In this document: piece by piece, positions 16,131 to 26,104 of the stretch
How the letters are laid out: each line of letters starts with the position of its first letter
How positions within the stretch are numbered: position 1 is the first letter of the stretch
NCBI GenBank assembly: GCA_023399055.1
Contig: JAEWQV010000002.1
Span: forward strand, 62,001-126,000
From: Bacillota bacterium
Lineage (GTDB): Bacteria > Bacillota > Clostridia > Lachnospirales > Lachnospiraceae
Reading direction: 5' to 3'
Length of the DNA stretch: 64,000 bases
Made by a program: the position numbers and the translations under genes
The notes under the pieces: model-generated
Told to the model about the DNA's origin: nothing
Seen by the model: only the letters and a program-made list of their open reading frames with translations
The model's database searches: none

Positions 16131-17105
16131 ATGAAATTTGCAACAATAGTTGGCACTGGAAGTTACGTACCCCAGCTGGTTGTTACTAATGAGACAATGG
16201 CAGAACTGGTAGACACTAGCGATGAATGGATTGTATCCAGAACAGGTATAAAGGAAAGAAGAATTTCGACGGGTGAGAATACTTCGGATTTGGCATTTGA
16301 GGCATCCAAAAGTGCATTACTCAAATCGGGACTTCAAGCATCAGAATTGGATTTGATTATATGTGCAACGATTTCTCCGGATTCCTTTATGCCATCTGTG
16401 GCCTGTATCATACAGGAACGTTTAGGGGCCATAAATGCAGCAGCTTTTGATCTGGCAGCTGCCTGTACAGGATTGGTTTACGGTATCTCCGTGGCAACCG
16501 CATTTATTGAAAGTGGGCGCTATACTAACATTTTAGTTGTTGGTGCAGAAACCCTTTCAAAAACCCTGGATTGGTCGGATCGATCAACCTGTGTACTCTT
16601 TGGAGATGGAGCGGGTGCAGTGGTATTGACAACCTCGGAGCAGAAGGGAATTAGTGCTGTTCATCTAGCAAGTGACGGTCGTAAAAAGGAATATTTGACC
16701 TTACCTGCGGTTGCCTTATCTAATCCTTTTATGAAAGGAGAGAGTGAAGCACTTCATCCTACAATTTCAATGCAAGGGCAAGAGGTTTTTAAGTTTGCAG
16801 TTCGAAGTATTACAGAACTAATTCATAAAGTTTTGGATAGTTCAAATTTAAAACAAGAGGATATTAAATACATTGTTGCACATCAAGCGAATTCTAGGAT
16901 ATTAGAACATGCTGCGAAGATGCTGGGGGTTCCATTTGATAAATTTTATGTTAATCTGGAACGCTATGGCAACACTTCAGCAGCAACCATTGGAATAGCA
17001 TTAGATGAAGTTTTTGTATCTGAGCTGCTGCAAAAAGGTGATAATGTAATTCTTGTAGGCTTTGGTGGAGGAATGACCAGCGGAGCAATTCTATTTCAAG
17101 TATAA
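16131..17105 (+). CDS. fabH: Beta-ketoacyl-ACP synthase III
   Basis: This 324-residue enzyme begins fatty-acid synthesis by condensing an acyl-CoA primer with malonyl-ACP. The catalytic triad is visible: Cys in AAACTGLVYG (about residue 112), His in VAHQANSRI (about 250) and Asn in YGNTSAATIG (about 280). The C-terminal GFGGGMTSGAILFQV end is standard. An AGGAGG site precedes the ATG. It follows the regulator directly, the usual order in Firmicute clusters. A 200-base gap separates it from acpP. Confidence 0.96.
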   Translation: MKFATIVGTGSYVPQLVVTNETMAELVDTSDEWIVSRTGIKERRISTGENTSDLAFEASKSALLKSGLQASELDLIICATISPDSFMPSVACIIQERLGAINAAAFDLAAACTGLVYGISVATAFIESGRYTNILVVGAETLSKTLDWSDRSTCVLFGDGAGAVVLTTSEQKGISAVHLASDGRKKEYLTLPAVALSNPFMKGESEALHPTISMQGQEVFKFAVRSITELIHKVLDSSNLKQEDIKYIVAHQANSRILEHAAKMLGVPFDKFYVNLERYGNTSAATIGIALDEVFVSELLQKGDNVILVGFGGGMTSGAILFQV

Positions 17106-17305
17106 GTTGTGTTAAAACGGATATTATCAAGATAATCATAGCAGTATAAAGTAGATTAATAATTTGATAGCTAGTGAAATTAATGTAATAATTGTTCAGA
17201 ACCAAGCTCGAAAACCTGTGGTTTCTCGTTGTTTGGCTCTCAGCAAACAGTATATTAAAAAATTGCAAGTAAATATAACAATAACATATCAGGAGGAAAA
17301 TTATC

Positions 17306-17542
17306 ATGGATTTCAACAAAATTAAAGAGGTAGTAGCAGAACAATTAGGAGTAGAGGTAGCAGAACTTACACAGGAGACATCTTTAAAGAATGATTTAAA
17401 TGCAGATTCCCTTGATTTATTTCAAATTATTATGTCTTTAGAAGAAGAGTTTGGTATTGAAATTCCCACCGAGGATACAGAAGCTATTCAGACCATAGGT
17501 GATATTGAAAATTATCTTACCAAGAAAAGCGAAGAACAATAA
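17306..17542 (+). CDS. acpP: Acyl carrier protein
   Basis: This 78-residue acidic helical protein has the phosphopantetheine attachment motif NADSLDLFQ, with the modified serine at about residue 38. It shuttles acyl chains between the enzymes encoded around it. AGGAGG precedes the ATG. The 200-base space upstream, after fabH, contains imperfect inverted repeats and could hold an internal promoter to raise ACP output, but I could not identify one with confidence. Confidence 0.95.
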   Translation: MDFNKIKEVVAEQLGVEVAELTQETSLKNDLNADSLDLFQIIMSLEEEFGIEIPTEDTEAIQTIGDIENYLTKKSEEQ

Positions 17543-17621
17543 TAGCTTGAAAGATCTTTCTATGGTTCGTTATATGTCGATTCAAATTTTGTTGTAGCAA
17601 AGTACCATCATGGAGGCAAGT

Positions 17622-18554
17622 ATGAAATCAAGAATTTGTGAACTATTAAATATAGAATACCCTATTTTTCAGGGAGCTATGGCTAGAATATCAGACGCAT
17701 CTTTAGCAGCAGCGGTATCAGAAGCTGGTGGTCTTGGAATTATAGCGGGTGGTACAGCTCCGGTAGAATATGTACGCGAAGAGGTTAGAAAAGCAAAGCA
17801 AATGACCAATAAGCCCTTCGGCGTTAATATTATGCTGCTTAGTGAACATGCAGATGATATTGCAAATATGGTATGCGAGGAAGGCGTTAAGGTAGTTACC
17901 ACTGGGGCAGGTGCGCCAGGTAAATACATGGAAGCCTGGAAGGCACATGGAATCAAAGTAATACCTGTAGTTCCCAGTGTTGCGATTGCAAAGAGAATGG
18001 AACGCAGTGGGGCAGATGCAATTATAGCAGAAGGTACAGAGTCTGGAGGACACGTTGGTGAATTAACAACCATGGTACTTGTACCACAGGTGGTAGATGC
18101 AGTTGACATTCCTGTAATTGCAGCTGGCGGAATTGCGGACGGAAGAGGTGTGGCAGCAGCTTTTATGCTTGGTGCCGAAGCAATTCAGATAGGAACCAGA
18201 TTCCTTACTGCATATGAGTGTACCGTACATCCTAATTACAAGCAAAAGGTTTTAAATGCAAAAGATATCGATACAATTGTAACTGGTCGGCCGACCGGAC
18301 ACCCTGTAAGGGTATTAAAGAATAAATTAACACGTCAATTCAACGAACTGGAAGCAAAGGCAGCATCAGCAGAAGAGTTTGAAGCACTTGGAGTTGGAGC
18401 CTTAGCAAAAGCAGTAGTTAACGGCGATATGGATTATGGCAGTGTTATGGCTGGTCAAGTGGCAGCTCTAGTTCGTAAAGAACAAAGTTGTAAGGATATA
18501 ATTTTAGAGTTATTTGAAGAAACACAGAATCTACTTAGCAAGGACTGGAGGTAG
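17622..18554 (+). CDS. fabK: Enoyl-ACP reductase II (FMN-dependent)
   Basis: This 310-residue TIM-barrel flavoprotein is related to nitronate monooxygenases and starts CELLNIEYPIFQGAMARISD-like (residues 5-25). The FMN phosphate-binding region AAGGIADGRGVAAAFMLGAEAIQIGTRF lies near residues 175-202. Position inside the fab operon and absence of fabI identify it as FabK, which reduces the enoyl intermediate in each elongation cycle. The ATG at 17622 is preferred over 17610 because GGAGG lies five bases upstream of it. It ends two bases before fabD. Confidence 0.93.
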   Translation: MKSRICELLNIEYPIFQGAMARISDASLAAAVSEAGGLGIIAGGTAPVEYVREEVRKAKQMTNKPFGVNIMLLSEHADDIANMVCEEGVKVVTTGAGAPGKYMEAWKAHGIKVIPVVPSVAIAKRMERSGADAIIAEGTESGGHVGELTTMVLVPQVVDAVDIPVIAAGGIADGRGVAAAFMLGAEAIQIGTRFLTAYECTVHPNYKQKVLNAKDIDTIVTGRPTGHPVRVLKNKLTRQFNELEAKAASAEEFEALGVGALAKAVVNGDMDYGSVMAGQVAALVRKEQSCKDIILELFEETQNLLSKDWR

Positions 18555-18556
18555 AG

Positions 18557-19492
18557 ATGGGTAAGACAGCATTTCTATTTTCAGGTCAAGGTTCCCAATA
18601 TATCGGTATGGGGAAAGAGCTTTATGAAGCTTTTCCAATCTGCAAACAGACCTTTGAGGAAGCAAGTGATAGTCTTCACCTTGACTTGGCAAAGTTGATC
18701 TTTGAAGGCGTGAAAGAAGAACTGGACCGAACAGAGAATACGCAACCTTCCGTTGTCACCATGTCAATAGCAGCATATCGTGCTATCAGTCAAGCAGGGA
18801 TTACACCGGACATGGTAGCTGGACTAAGTCTTGGAGAGTACTCCGCTTTAACAGCGGCGGGAGTATTCTCACTCTCCCAGGTAGTTCCCTTAGTAAGTAA
18901 AAGAGGTAGATTTATGCAGGAGGCAGTACCGGTAGGTGTTGGAAAAATGAACGCTGTACTGGGGCTTTCTGAAGAAAAGGTTAGAGAAGCCTGTGTAGAA
19001 GCAAAGCAATATGGAATCGTTGAGCCTGCTAATTTCAATTGCCCAGGACAGATCGTTATAGGTGGTGAAGTTGCTGCCGTTGATGAAGCTGCGAAGCTTG
19101 CAAAGGAAAAAGGTGCAATGAAATGCATGGATCTTGCGGTAAGTGCACCTTTTCATACCTCTATGTTAAAGCCAGCTGCGGATAAACTTAAACTTGAACT
19201 GGATGGAATTAACCTTGGGGTATTGGAAACACAATTAATCAGCAATGTACATGCAGATTATGTTAAGGATACCAAAGAAGTAAAGGATTTGTTATACAGG
19301 CAGGTCATGAGCAGTGTCCTTTGGGAGCAAAGCATAAGAAAAATGCTAGAAGCCGGAGTTCAGAACTTTGTTGAAATCGGACCTGGAAAGACCTTGTCTG
19401 GCTTTGTCAAGAAGATAGACCGAGGAGCAGTAATTCATAATGTAGAAAATATTGCTACCCTCGATGCGACAATAAATGCGTTAATGATTTAG
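18557..19492 (+). CDS. fabD: Malonyl-CoA:ACP transacylase
   Basis: This 311-residue acyltransferase loads malonate on ACP. The nucleophilic serine lies in GLSLGEYSAL at about residue 92, and the active-site histidine in SAPFHTSML at about 200. It begins with FLFSGQGSQYIGMGKE, the family signature. GGAGG from the end of fabK serves as its ribosome site, so translation is probably coupled. Confidence 0.95.
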   Translation: MGKTAFLFSGQGSQYIGMGKELYEAFPICKQTFEEASDSLHLDLAKLIFEGVKEELDRTENTQPSVVTMSIAAYRAISQAGITPDMVAGLSLGEYSALTAAGVFSLSQVVPLVSKRGRFMQEAVPVGVGKMNAVLGLSEEKVREACVEAKQYGIVEPANFNCPGQIVIGGEVAAVDEAAKLAKEKGAMKCMDLAVSAPFHTSMLKPAADKLKLELDGINLGVLETQLISNVHADYVKDTKEVKDLLYRQVMSSVLWEQSIRKMLEAGVQNFVEIGPGKTLSGFVKKIDRGAVIHNVENIATLDATINALMI

Positions 19493-19593
19493 GTAGAAGA
19501 TACAAAATAGTAGATTTTATAGGATTTTATTTACACGCTTAAGAAGTTAAAGATAGTATTCTATAAAACTGGTTGGATAAAGTGGAGGTTTTT

Positions 19594-20334
19594 ATGCTGA
19601 AAGGAAAAGTTGCTGTAATTACCGGAGCAGGAAGAGGAATTGGAAGGTCAATCGCACTACAATTTGCTGAGTATGGCTCAAAGGTAGTATTGAACTATCG
19701 CAACAGTATTACACAAGTTGAAGAATTGCTAAACCAAATTAAGCAGTTAGGCGGAGAGGCAATCGCCATTCAGGCAGATGTTAGCAAAGAGGAAGAGGCT
19801 AAAAAACTTCTGCAAGAGGCAGTTAATCACTTTGGAAGACTGGATGTATTAGTGAACAATGCTGGTATAACAAAGGATAATCTTATGATGAGAATGTCCT
19901 CCGAGGACTTTGATCAGGTACTGGATATTAATTTAAAGGGGACCTTCTTCTGTATGAAGCACGCTTCAAATGTAATGTTAAAACAAAGAAGCGGTAAGAT
20001 AATAAATATTTCATCTGTTGTGGGTATAGCCGGTAATGTGGGGCAGATCAACTATGCAGCATCAAAAGCAGGAGTAATCGGAATGACAAAAACTGCGGCA
20101 AGAGAACTGGCTTCCAGAGGTATTACAGTTAATGCAGTTGCTCCTGGTTTTATTGAAACAGATATGACAGAAACTTTGTCTGATAAAATCAAAGAGGCAA
20201 CTATAACAAACATTCCACTACGTAGGTATGGCAAGGCTGTTGAAGTGGCTAGTGCAGTTAGCTTTCTAGCTTCGGAGGCCGCGAACTATATCACAGGGCA
20301 GGTGCTACAAGTAGATGGCGGCATGGTGATGTAA
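19594..20334 (+). CDS. fabG: 3-oxoacyl-ACP reductase
   Basis: This 246-residue short-chain dehydrogenase reduces 3-ketoacyl-ACP with NADPH. The cofactor motif TGAGRGIGRS lies at residues 11-20, NNAG near 88, the catalytic Ser in NISSVVG near 138 and the Y-x3-K pair in YAASKAG near 151. The start is set at 19594, seven bases after a GGAGG box. A 100-base gap separates it from fabD, with no terminator seen. Confidence 0.95.
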   Translation: MLKGKVAVITGAGRGIGRSIALQFAEYGSKVVLNYRNSITQVEELLNQIKQLGGEAIAIQADVSKEEEAKKLLQEAVNHFGRLDVLVNNAGITKDNLMMRMSSEDFDQVLDINLKGTFFCMKHASNVMLKQRSGKIINISSVVGIAGNVGQINYAASKAGVIGMTKTAARELASRGITVNAVAPGFIETDMTETLSDKIKEATITNIPLRRYGKAVEVASAVSFLASEAANYITGQVLQVDGGMVM

Positions 20335-20398
20335 AAATTGATAGCCTATGGGTTGCAAATATTAATAAAAGCTGCCTGACAGCAGCATGGAGGTTATG

Positions 20399-21637
20399 AT
20401 GATTCGTAGAGTAGTTGTTACAGGAATGGGTGCTATTACACCGATTGGTAATAATGTTGAAGATTTTTTTGATAATGTTATGGCTGGTGTATGTGGAATC
20501 GATTTCATTGATCGGTTTGATACAGAAGGTTATAATGCCACATTAGCCGCACAGGTGAAGGACTTTGATCCAAAACAGACCATGGATATTAAGGAAGCGA
20601 AGCGAATGGATCGCTTTTCTCAATTAGCGGTGGCTGCCGCAAAGGAAGCCATTGATGACTCTAAAATTGATCTTGCAGTGACCAATATGGATCGCTTTGG
20701 GGTTATCGTGGGTTCTGGTATCGGAGCAATTGATGATATAGAGAAAGAAACCAATACCTTACGAGACAAAGGACCAAAGAGAGTAAATCCATTATTTATA
20801 CCAATGACAATTACCAATATGGCAGCTGGAAATATTGCAATTAAGTTTGGGGCCAAGGGTGTTTGCACCAATGTTGTTACAGCATGTGCGACTGGAACTA
20901 ATTGTATTGGAGAAGCGTTTCGTAACATTAAGCATGGTTATGCAGATGTTATATTAGCAGGTGGAACAGAAGGTTCCATTACCCCGCTTGCAGTTGCAGG
21001 CTTTCAATCTTTAACTGCACTTTCCACCAGCAAGGATCCTAAAAGAGCTTCTATTCCCTTTGATAAAGAGAGAAACGGATTTGTAATGGGAGAAGGAGCT
21101 GGTGTCCTAGTCCTTGAGGAATATGAGCATGCAAGAGCCAGAGGTGCCAAAATATACGCGGAGGTTGTTGGCTATGGATCGACTTGTGATGCTTATCATA
21201 TAACTGCACCATCACCGGAAGGAGAAGGTGGAGCGAGAGCGATGACACTTGCTATGGAAGAAGCGAACATTAGCCCGAAAGAAGTTTCCTATATTAATGC
21301 TCATGGAACCAGCACTCCGACAAACGATAAGGTAGAGACGCAGGCGATAAAGCTTGCAATGGGCGACGCTGCATATCAGGTACCAGTTAGTTCCACAAAG
21401 TCAATGGTTGGGCATTTACTTGGAGCAGCAGGGGCAGTAGAGGCAATTGTTTGTATAAAATCAATAGAGAAGAGTTTCATACCAGCCACCATTGGTTTAA
21501 CCGTTGCAGATGAGGAATGTGACCTTGACTATGTTCCTGGAGTTGGACGCCAGGCATGTGTTTCCTATGCAATGTCAAATTCCCTTGGCTTTGGCGGACA
21601 TAATGCTACTTTGATATTTAAAAATATGGAGGTATAA
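20399..21637 (+). CDS. fabF: Beta-ketoacyl-ACP synthase II
   Basis: This 412-residue elongating condensing enzyme has the Cys-His-His triad: Cys in VTACATGTNC (about residue 162), His in NAHGTSTPTND (about 303) and His in KSMVGHLLGAAG (about 338). Two adjacent in-frame ATGs at 20396 and 20399 are possible; 20399 gives the better five-base spacing from GGAGG. The stop is followed almost at once by the GTG of accB, so elongation and malonyl-CoA supply are tightly coupled. Confidence 0.95.
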   Translation: MIRRVVVTGMGAITPIGNNVEDFFDNVMAGVCGIDFIDRFDTEGYNATLAAQVKDFDPKQTMDIKEAKRMDRFSQLAVAAAKEAIDDSKIDLAVTNMDRFGVIVGSGIGAIDDIEKETNTLRDKGPKRVNPLFIPMTITNMAAGNIAIKFGAKGVCTNVVTACATGTNCIGEAFRNIKHGYADVILAGGTEGSITPLAVAGFQSLTALSTSKDPKRASIPFDKERNGFVMGEGAGVLVLEEYEHARARGAKIYAEVVGYGSTCDAYHITAPSPEGEGGARAMTLAMEEANISPKEVSYINAHGTSTPTNDKVETQAIKLAMGDAAYQVPVSSTKSMVGHLLGAAGAVEAIVCIKSIEKSFIPATIGLTVADEECDLDYVPGVGRQACVSYAMSNSLGFGGHNATLIFKNMEV

Positions 21638-21639
21638 TC

Positions 21640-22161
21640 GTGGACTATAAGGTAATTCTTAATTTAATGAAAGAAATGAATCAGACGGACCTTACAAAGC
21701 TTGAAATAGAGGAAGAGGGTCTTCATATCGTTCTCGAGAAGTCAGCCCCTAAGCAGGATTTCGATACACAAGTTACTACGTATCCAGCATTTATGCCTGG
21801 AATGTTGCCAGGACTAATGCCGTCCGCACCAGTTCAACCCCAAATACAGCAGCCAACACCAACCCTTTCAATCAACACCAATGTTGCAGTAAATGACAGC
21901 ATTGACCAGGTAGCAGAAGAACTATCTGGTAAGAAGGTGGTATCCCCTATGGTTGGAACGTTTTACACTGCAGCTTCTCCAGAGAAGCCTCCATTTGTTA
22001 AAGTAGGTGACAAAGTCAAAAAGGGCCAGGTGCTATGCATTATTGAGGCAATGAAGCTGATGAATGAAATTGAAAGTGAATACGATGGTGAAGTAGTTAA
22101 AATACTAGTTAATAATGAAGAGATGGTGGAGTTCGGTAAGCCACTGTTTTTAATTCAGTAA
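21640..22161 (+). CDS. accB: Biotin carboxyl carrier protein of acetyl-CoA carboxylase
   Basis: This 173-residue protein has an N-terminal region, a Pro/Gln-rich linker at about residues 45-80 and a C-terminal biotinyl domain. The biotin lysine lies in EAMKLMNEIE at about residue 133. It starts at GTG with GGAGG eight bases before. Biotinylated AccB carries carboxylate between AccC and AccDA, all encoded downstream. Confidence 0.95.
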   Translation: MDYKVILNLMKEMNQTDLTKLEIEEEGLHIVLEKSAPKQDFDTQVTTYPAFMPGMLPGLMPSAPVQPQIQQPTPTLSINTNVAVNDSIDQVAEELSGKKVVSPMVGTFYTAASPEKPPFVKVGDKVKKGQVLCIIEAMKLMNEIESEYDGEVVKILVNNEEMVEFGKPLFLIQ

Positions 22162-22230
22162 GTAGATTGAGTTATAAAAGCTAGTATATGTATCATAATT
22201 AATATATGTGGTTGAAAGGCATGGTATTAA

Positions 22231-22653
22231 ATGTTAAATATAGACGAAATACAAAAGATCTTACCACATCGCCCACCGTTTTTACTAGTTGATCGGGTGG
22301 ATGAATTGGAACCGGGTATCGGAGCAACCGGAGTTAAATGTGTTACAATGAATGAGCCTTTTTTTCAAGGACATTTTCCAGGTAAGGCAGTAATGCCAGG
22401 CGTATTAATTTTAGAAGCACTCGCACAGATGGGAGCAATCTGTATGCTCACTTTACCCGGGAATGAAGGGAAAATAGTTTTATTTGGTGGAATGGATAAA
22501 GTCAAATTCAAGCGCCAGGTAGTTCCTGGTGATGTGTTAACCTTAAAAGTTGAAATTACAAAACATAAAGGGAGCTTTGGGGTAGGTACTGCAATTGCCT
22601 ACGTGGGAGATAAAATAGCAACAGAGGCGATACTTACCTTTGCAATAACCTGA
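22231..22653 (+). CDS. fabZ: 3-hydroxyacyl-ACP dehydratase
   Basis: This 140-residue hot-dog fold dehydratase shows the FabZ signatures LPHRPPFLLVDRV near the N-terminus and the catalytic His in GHFPGKAVMPGVLILEA (residues about 50-66), with its Glu in the following helix. It is the only dehydratase in the cluster; no fabA- or fabM-type isomerase is seen, so the route to unsaturated fatty acids is not explained here. GAAAGG precedes the ATG. Confidence 0.95.
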   Translation: MLNIDEIQKILPHRPPFLLVDRVDELEPGIGATGVKCVTMNEPFFQGHFPGKAVMPGVLILEALAQMGAICMLTLPGNEGKIVLFGGMDKVKFKRQVVPGDVLTLKVEITKHKGSFGVGTAIAYVGDKIATEAILTFAIT

Positions 22654-22725
22654 CACTAAGACTTCGGTTTATAAAGTAAATATAGAATAAGGATTTCATC
22701 TATACTATAATCAAGGAGAGCTAGG

Positions 22726-24060
22726 ATGTTTAAAAAAATATTAATAGCAAACCGTGGCGAGATCGCAGTAAGAATTATCCGTGCTTGCAAGGAAATGGGG
22801 ATTGAAACAGTTGCTGTATATTCAGAAGCTGACAAAGAAGCGCTGCACGTAATGCTGGCGGATGAGGCGGTATGTATCGGTCCTGCAAAATCCAAGGATA
22901 GTTATTTAAACATGCAGAACATAATCAGTGCAACTGTATTAACAGGAGCCACAGCAATACATCCGGGGTTTGGTTTCTTATCAGAAAATAGCTCCTTTGC
23001 AAGAATGTGTGAGGACTGTAATATTACTTTCATCGGACCCAAGGCAGATACAATTGATTTAATGGGCAACAAATCAAGAGCTAGAGAAACGATGCAGCAA
23101 GCAGGAGTACCCGTGGTTCCAGGCTCAGATGGGGTAGTTGAAACGGTAAAGGATGCTCTGGATTTGGCTGCAAAAATAGGATATCCGGTTATGATTAAGG
23201 CCAGCGCAGGTGGTGGTGGTAAAGGTATGAGAGCTGTATTTGAGGCAGAAAATCTGGAACGCTTATACCTGTCAGCCAAAGCAGAAGCAAAAGCGGCGTT
23301 TGGTGATGACAATCTATACATGGAGAAATTAATTATTCACCCAAAACATATTGAGTTTCAGATTTTAGCGGATAGTTATGGGAATGTCGTTCACTTGGGC
23401 GAACGTGACTGCTCGGTACAGAGAAGAAATCAGAAGATGATAGAAGAATCACCTTCCGCAATCATGACTGATGAACTACGTAAGAAGATGGGAACAGCTG
23501 CAGTTAAGGCAGCACAGGCAACTGGATATATTAATGCAGGTACAATAGAATTTCTTTTAGATAATAAGGGTAATTATTATTTCATGGAGATGAATACCAG
23601 AATTCAGGTGGAACATCCAGTAACAGAAATGGTTACCGGAATTGATATGATTAAAGCGCAGATTAGAATAGCAGACGGTGAGGTAATGCCATATCGTCAG
23701 GAAAATATAGAATTTAAAGGTCATGCAATTGAATGTAGAATTAATGCCGAAGATCCCACAAAGAATTTTATGCCTTGTCCCGGCCGTATTGACAATGTGT
23801 TGTTTCCTGGAGGCTTTGGAGTTCGTGTAGACAGTGCTCTCTATCCAGGGTATGTAGTGCCGGCCTGTTATGATTCCATGCTAGCAAAGGTAATTGCTTA
23901 CGGGAAGGACAGAGAAGAGGCCATTAGCAGAATGAAACGCGCATTATCAGAACTAGTAATCGAAGGCATTTCGACCAATGTGGAGTATCAGTATGATTTG
24001 TTAGAAAGAGATGAAATCATCTCTGGTAATTACCATACTGGCTTAATTGAGGGAAAGTAG
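22726..24060 (+). CDS. accC: Biotin carboxylase subunit of acetyl-CoA carboxylase
   Basis: This 444-residue ATP-grasp enzyme carboxylates the AccB biotin using bicarbonate and ATP. The N-terminal ILIANRGEIAVRIIRA motif, the glycine-rich loop KASAGGGGKGMR near residue 160 and the EMNTRIQVEHPVTEM segment near 290 are intact. The length is normal. AAGGAG precedes the ATG. Its stop is only four bases before the accD start. Confidence 0.96.
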   Translation: MFKKILIANRGEIAVRIIRACKEMGIETVAVYSEADKEALHVMLADEAVCIGPAKSKDSYLNMQNIISATVLTGATAIHPGFGFLSENSSFARMCEDCNITFIGPKADTIDLMGNKSRARETMQQAGVPVVPGSDGVVETVKDALDLAAKIGYPVMIKASAGGGGKGMRAVFEAENLERLYLSAKAEAKAAFGDDNLYMEKLIIHPKHIEFQILADSYGNVVHLGERDCSVQRRNQKMIEESPSAIMTDELRKKMGTAAVKAAQATGYINAGTIEFLLDNKGNYYFMEMNTRIQVEHPVTEMVTGIDMIKAQIRIADGEVMPYRQENIEFKGHAIECRINAEDPTKNFMPCPGRIDNVLFPGGFGVRVDSALYPGYVVPACYDSMLAKVIAYGKDREEAISRMKRALSELVIEGISTNVEYQYDLLERDEIISGNYHTGLIEGK

Positions 24061-24064
24061 GATT

Positions 24065-24967
24065 ATGAATAAAAATCCATTTAAGACAAAACAGTATGCT
24101 ACTTCAAAAATATATCGTGCCAGACCGCAGGATATCGAACGGCCTGAAGAGGAACGTCCAAATGTACCACAAGGTATAATGACGAAGTGTCCTAAATGCG
24201 GAAAAGTTATTTATACCAAGCTTTTACTTAAGAACTATAAGCGATGTGACGAATGCGGGCATAATTTCAAGGTATCCTCCAATGAGCGTATTGCCATGAT
24301 CTTAGATGATGGAGAACTACTTGAGTTGGATGCACAAGTTACTACTAGAGACCCGCTTGGATTTCCCGGCTATGGGGATAAACTTATAAAAACTCAGACT
24401 CAAACTGGATTAGTGGATGGAATTGTGACTGGTAAAGGTAAAATAGATGGGTTATCCGTACTTATTGGTGTCATGGATGCTGCCTTTTTTATGGGAAGTA
24501 TGGGTACTGCAGTCGGTGATAAGCTTGCAAGACTATTTGAAAGAGGTATAAAAGAAAGGCTTCCGGTAATTGTGTTCACTGCTTCTGGCGGAGCCAGAAT
24601 GCAAGAAGGTATATTTTCTTTGATGCAAATGGCTAAGGTAAGTGCAGCTGTAGCAAAGCATTCTGAAGCAGGACTATTATATATAACGGTATTAACTGAT
24701 CCAACCACCGGAGGTGTTACAGCGAGTTTTGCCATGCTGGGTGACATTATTCTTGCGGAACCTGGAGCATTGATTGGATTTGCTGGACCAAGAGTAATTG
24801 AACAGACCATTGGGCAAAAGCTCCCGGAGGGTTTTCAACGAGCAGAATTTTTGTTGGAACATGGTTTCGTAGACCAGATTGTTCCGCGAGATCAGTTAAA
24901 GAATACCTTAGGAACAATTCTTAAGCTACATTCGCCAGTAGCAGGAAATTTTGATGATAGAAGATAA
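24065..24967 (+). CDS. accD: Acetyl-CoA carboxylase carboxyltransferase subunit beta
   Basis: This 300-residue protein has an N-terminal zinc ribbon with CPKCG at about residue 43 and CDECG about 20 residues on, followed by the crotonase-like carboxyltransferase core containing SGGARMQEGIFSLMQM. The ATG at 24065 was chosen because an in-frame extension overlapping accC has no ribosome site. With AccA it transfers carboxylate from biotin to acetyl-CoA to give malonyl-CoA. Confidence 0.95.
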   Translation: MNKNPFKTKQYATSKIYRARPQDIERPEEERPNVPQGIMTKCPKCGKVIYTKLLLKNYKRCDECGHNFKVSSNERIAMILDDGELLELDAQVTTRDPLGFPGYGDKLIKTQTQTGLVDGIVTGKGKIDGLSVLIGVMDAAFFMGSMGTAVGDKLARLFERGIKERLPVIVFTASGGARMQEGIFSLMQMAKVSAAVAKHSEAGLLYITVLTDPTTGGVTASFAMLGDIILAEPGALIGFAGPRVIEQTIGQKLPEGFQRAEFLLEHGFVDQIVPRDQLKNTLGTILKLHSPVAGNFDDRR

Positions 24968-25090
24968 GAACTTAAATTCTAATATCTGGTAATTGATTTA
25001 CAATTACATTAAAGTGAGTTGTGTTATATGGAATATAGTGTGTCTGCGATCCTAAGTTTTGCAGGCATTGTGAAAGGCAGGGTTTATTAT

Positions 25091-25876
25091 ATGGAAATTA
25101 CACCGTGGGAAAAAGTTAAACTAGCACGAATGCCTGTCAGACCAACCAGCCTTGATTATATTGATCGTATCTTTGATCAGTTCCTGGAAATGCATGGTGA
25201 TCGCTACTTTGGTGAGGACCAGGCAATTGTTGGAGGAATTGCTTTTTTTGGTGATATACCTGTCACTGTGATAGCACAGCAAAAGGGAAGAAATACAAAG
25301 GAAAACATCGCAAGAAATTTCTCCATGCCTCATCCGGAGGGGTATCGCAAAGCATTGCGACTGATGAAGCAGGCAGAGAAGTTCCGCCGTCCGATTATCT
25401 GTTTTATTGATACCCCAGGTGCTTTCTGTGGCCTTGGAGCAGAAGAGCGAGGACAGGGGGAAGCCATAGCCACCAACCTTGCGGAAATGATGTTACTTAA
25501 GACTCCTATTATATCAGTTGTTATTTCAGAAGGCGGAAGTGGCGGTGCATTGGCTCTTGGCGTTGCGGATAAGGTATATATGCTGGAGCATTCGATTTAT
25601 GCTATTTTATCGCCGGAAGGATTTGCAAGTATTCTCTATAAGGATTCTACGAAAGCAGAGCAAGCTGCAAATGACATGAAGTTAACAGCACAGGACTTGT
25701 TGCGATTCTCTATCATAGATGGTATCATTCCAGAACCGACTGGTGGTGCACATAATGATTACAATCAGTGTGCACAGAACATAAAGGGAATTATTGAGCA
25801 GGATTTGCAGAATCTAATGGAGCTTCCGGTGGAAGAATTACTTGAGAAGCGTTATCAAAAGTATAGAAGAATGTGA
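25091..25876 (+). CDS. accA: Acetyl-CoA carboxylase carboxyltransferase subunit alpha
   Basis: This 261-residue partner of AccD shows YFGEDQAIVGGIA, FIDTPGAFCGLGAEERGQGEAIA and SEGGSGGALALGVAD, the AccA core motifs. The start is less certain than its neighbours: ATG at 25091 has GGCAGGG eight bases upstream and gives the usual PWEKVKLAR beginning, while in-frame starts at 25019 or 25028 would add a poorly matching 21-24 residues. It closes the operon, before a strong terminator. Confidence 0.93.
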   Translation: MEITPWEKVKLARMPVRPTSLDYIDRIFDQFLEMHGDRYFGEDQAIVGGIAFFGDIPVTVIAQQKGRNTKENIARNFSMPHPEGYRKALRLMKQAEKFRRPIICFIDTPGAFCGLGAEERGQGEAIATNLAEMMLLKTPIISVVISEGGSGGALALGVADKVYMLEHSIYAILSPEGFASILYKDSTKAEQAANDMKLTAQDLLRFSIIDGIIPEPTGGAHNDYNQCAQNIKGIIEQDLQNLMELPVEELLEKRYQKYRRM

Positions 25877-25946
25877 TTAATCAGTTATAGAAATAATAAG
25901 GTAGCTGTTTATTTGTTGTGTTATTAAATAAATATTATTATAGAAG

Positions 25947-25984
25947 ACAGGGGGTTGTTTTTGTAGGCAATCCCTTGTTTTTGG
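25947..25984 (+). terminator. Terminator of the fab-acc operon
   Basis: An 11-bp stem (ACAGGGGGTTG with CAATCCCTTGT, two wobbles) and a 10-base loop are followed by TTTTT. Confidence 0.8.
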
Positions 25985-26104
25985 TTTGTACATGTGTTGT
26001 ATAATGTAATATAGTTATGATATAGTAAACTAAATATATAATTATCGAAAGCTGCATTGAGCTGATGAAGAAGCCTGTAGTAATTACTTGAAGGATGGGA
26101 TTGT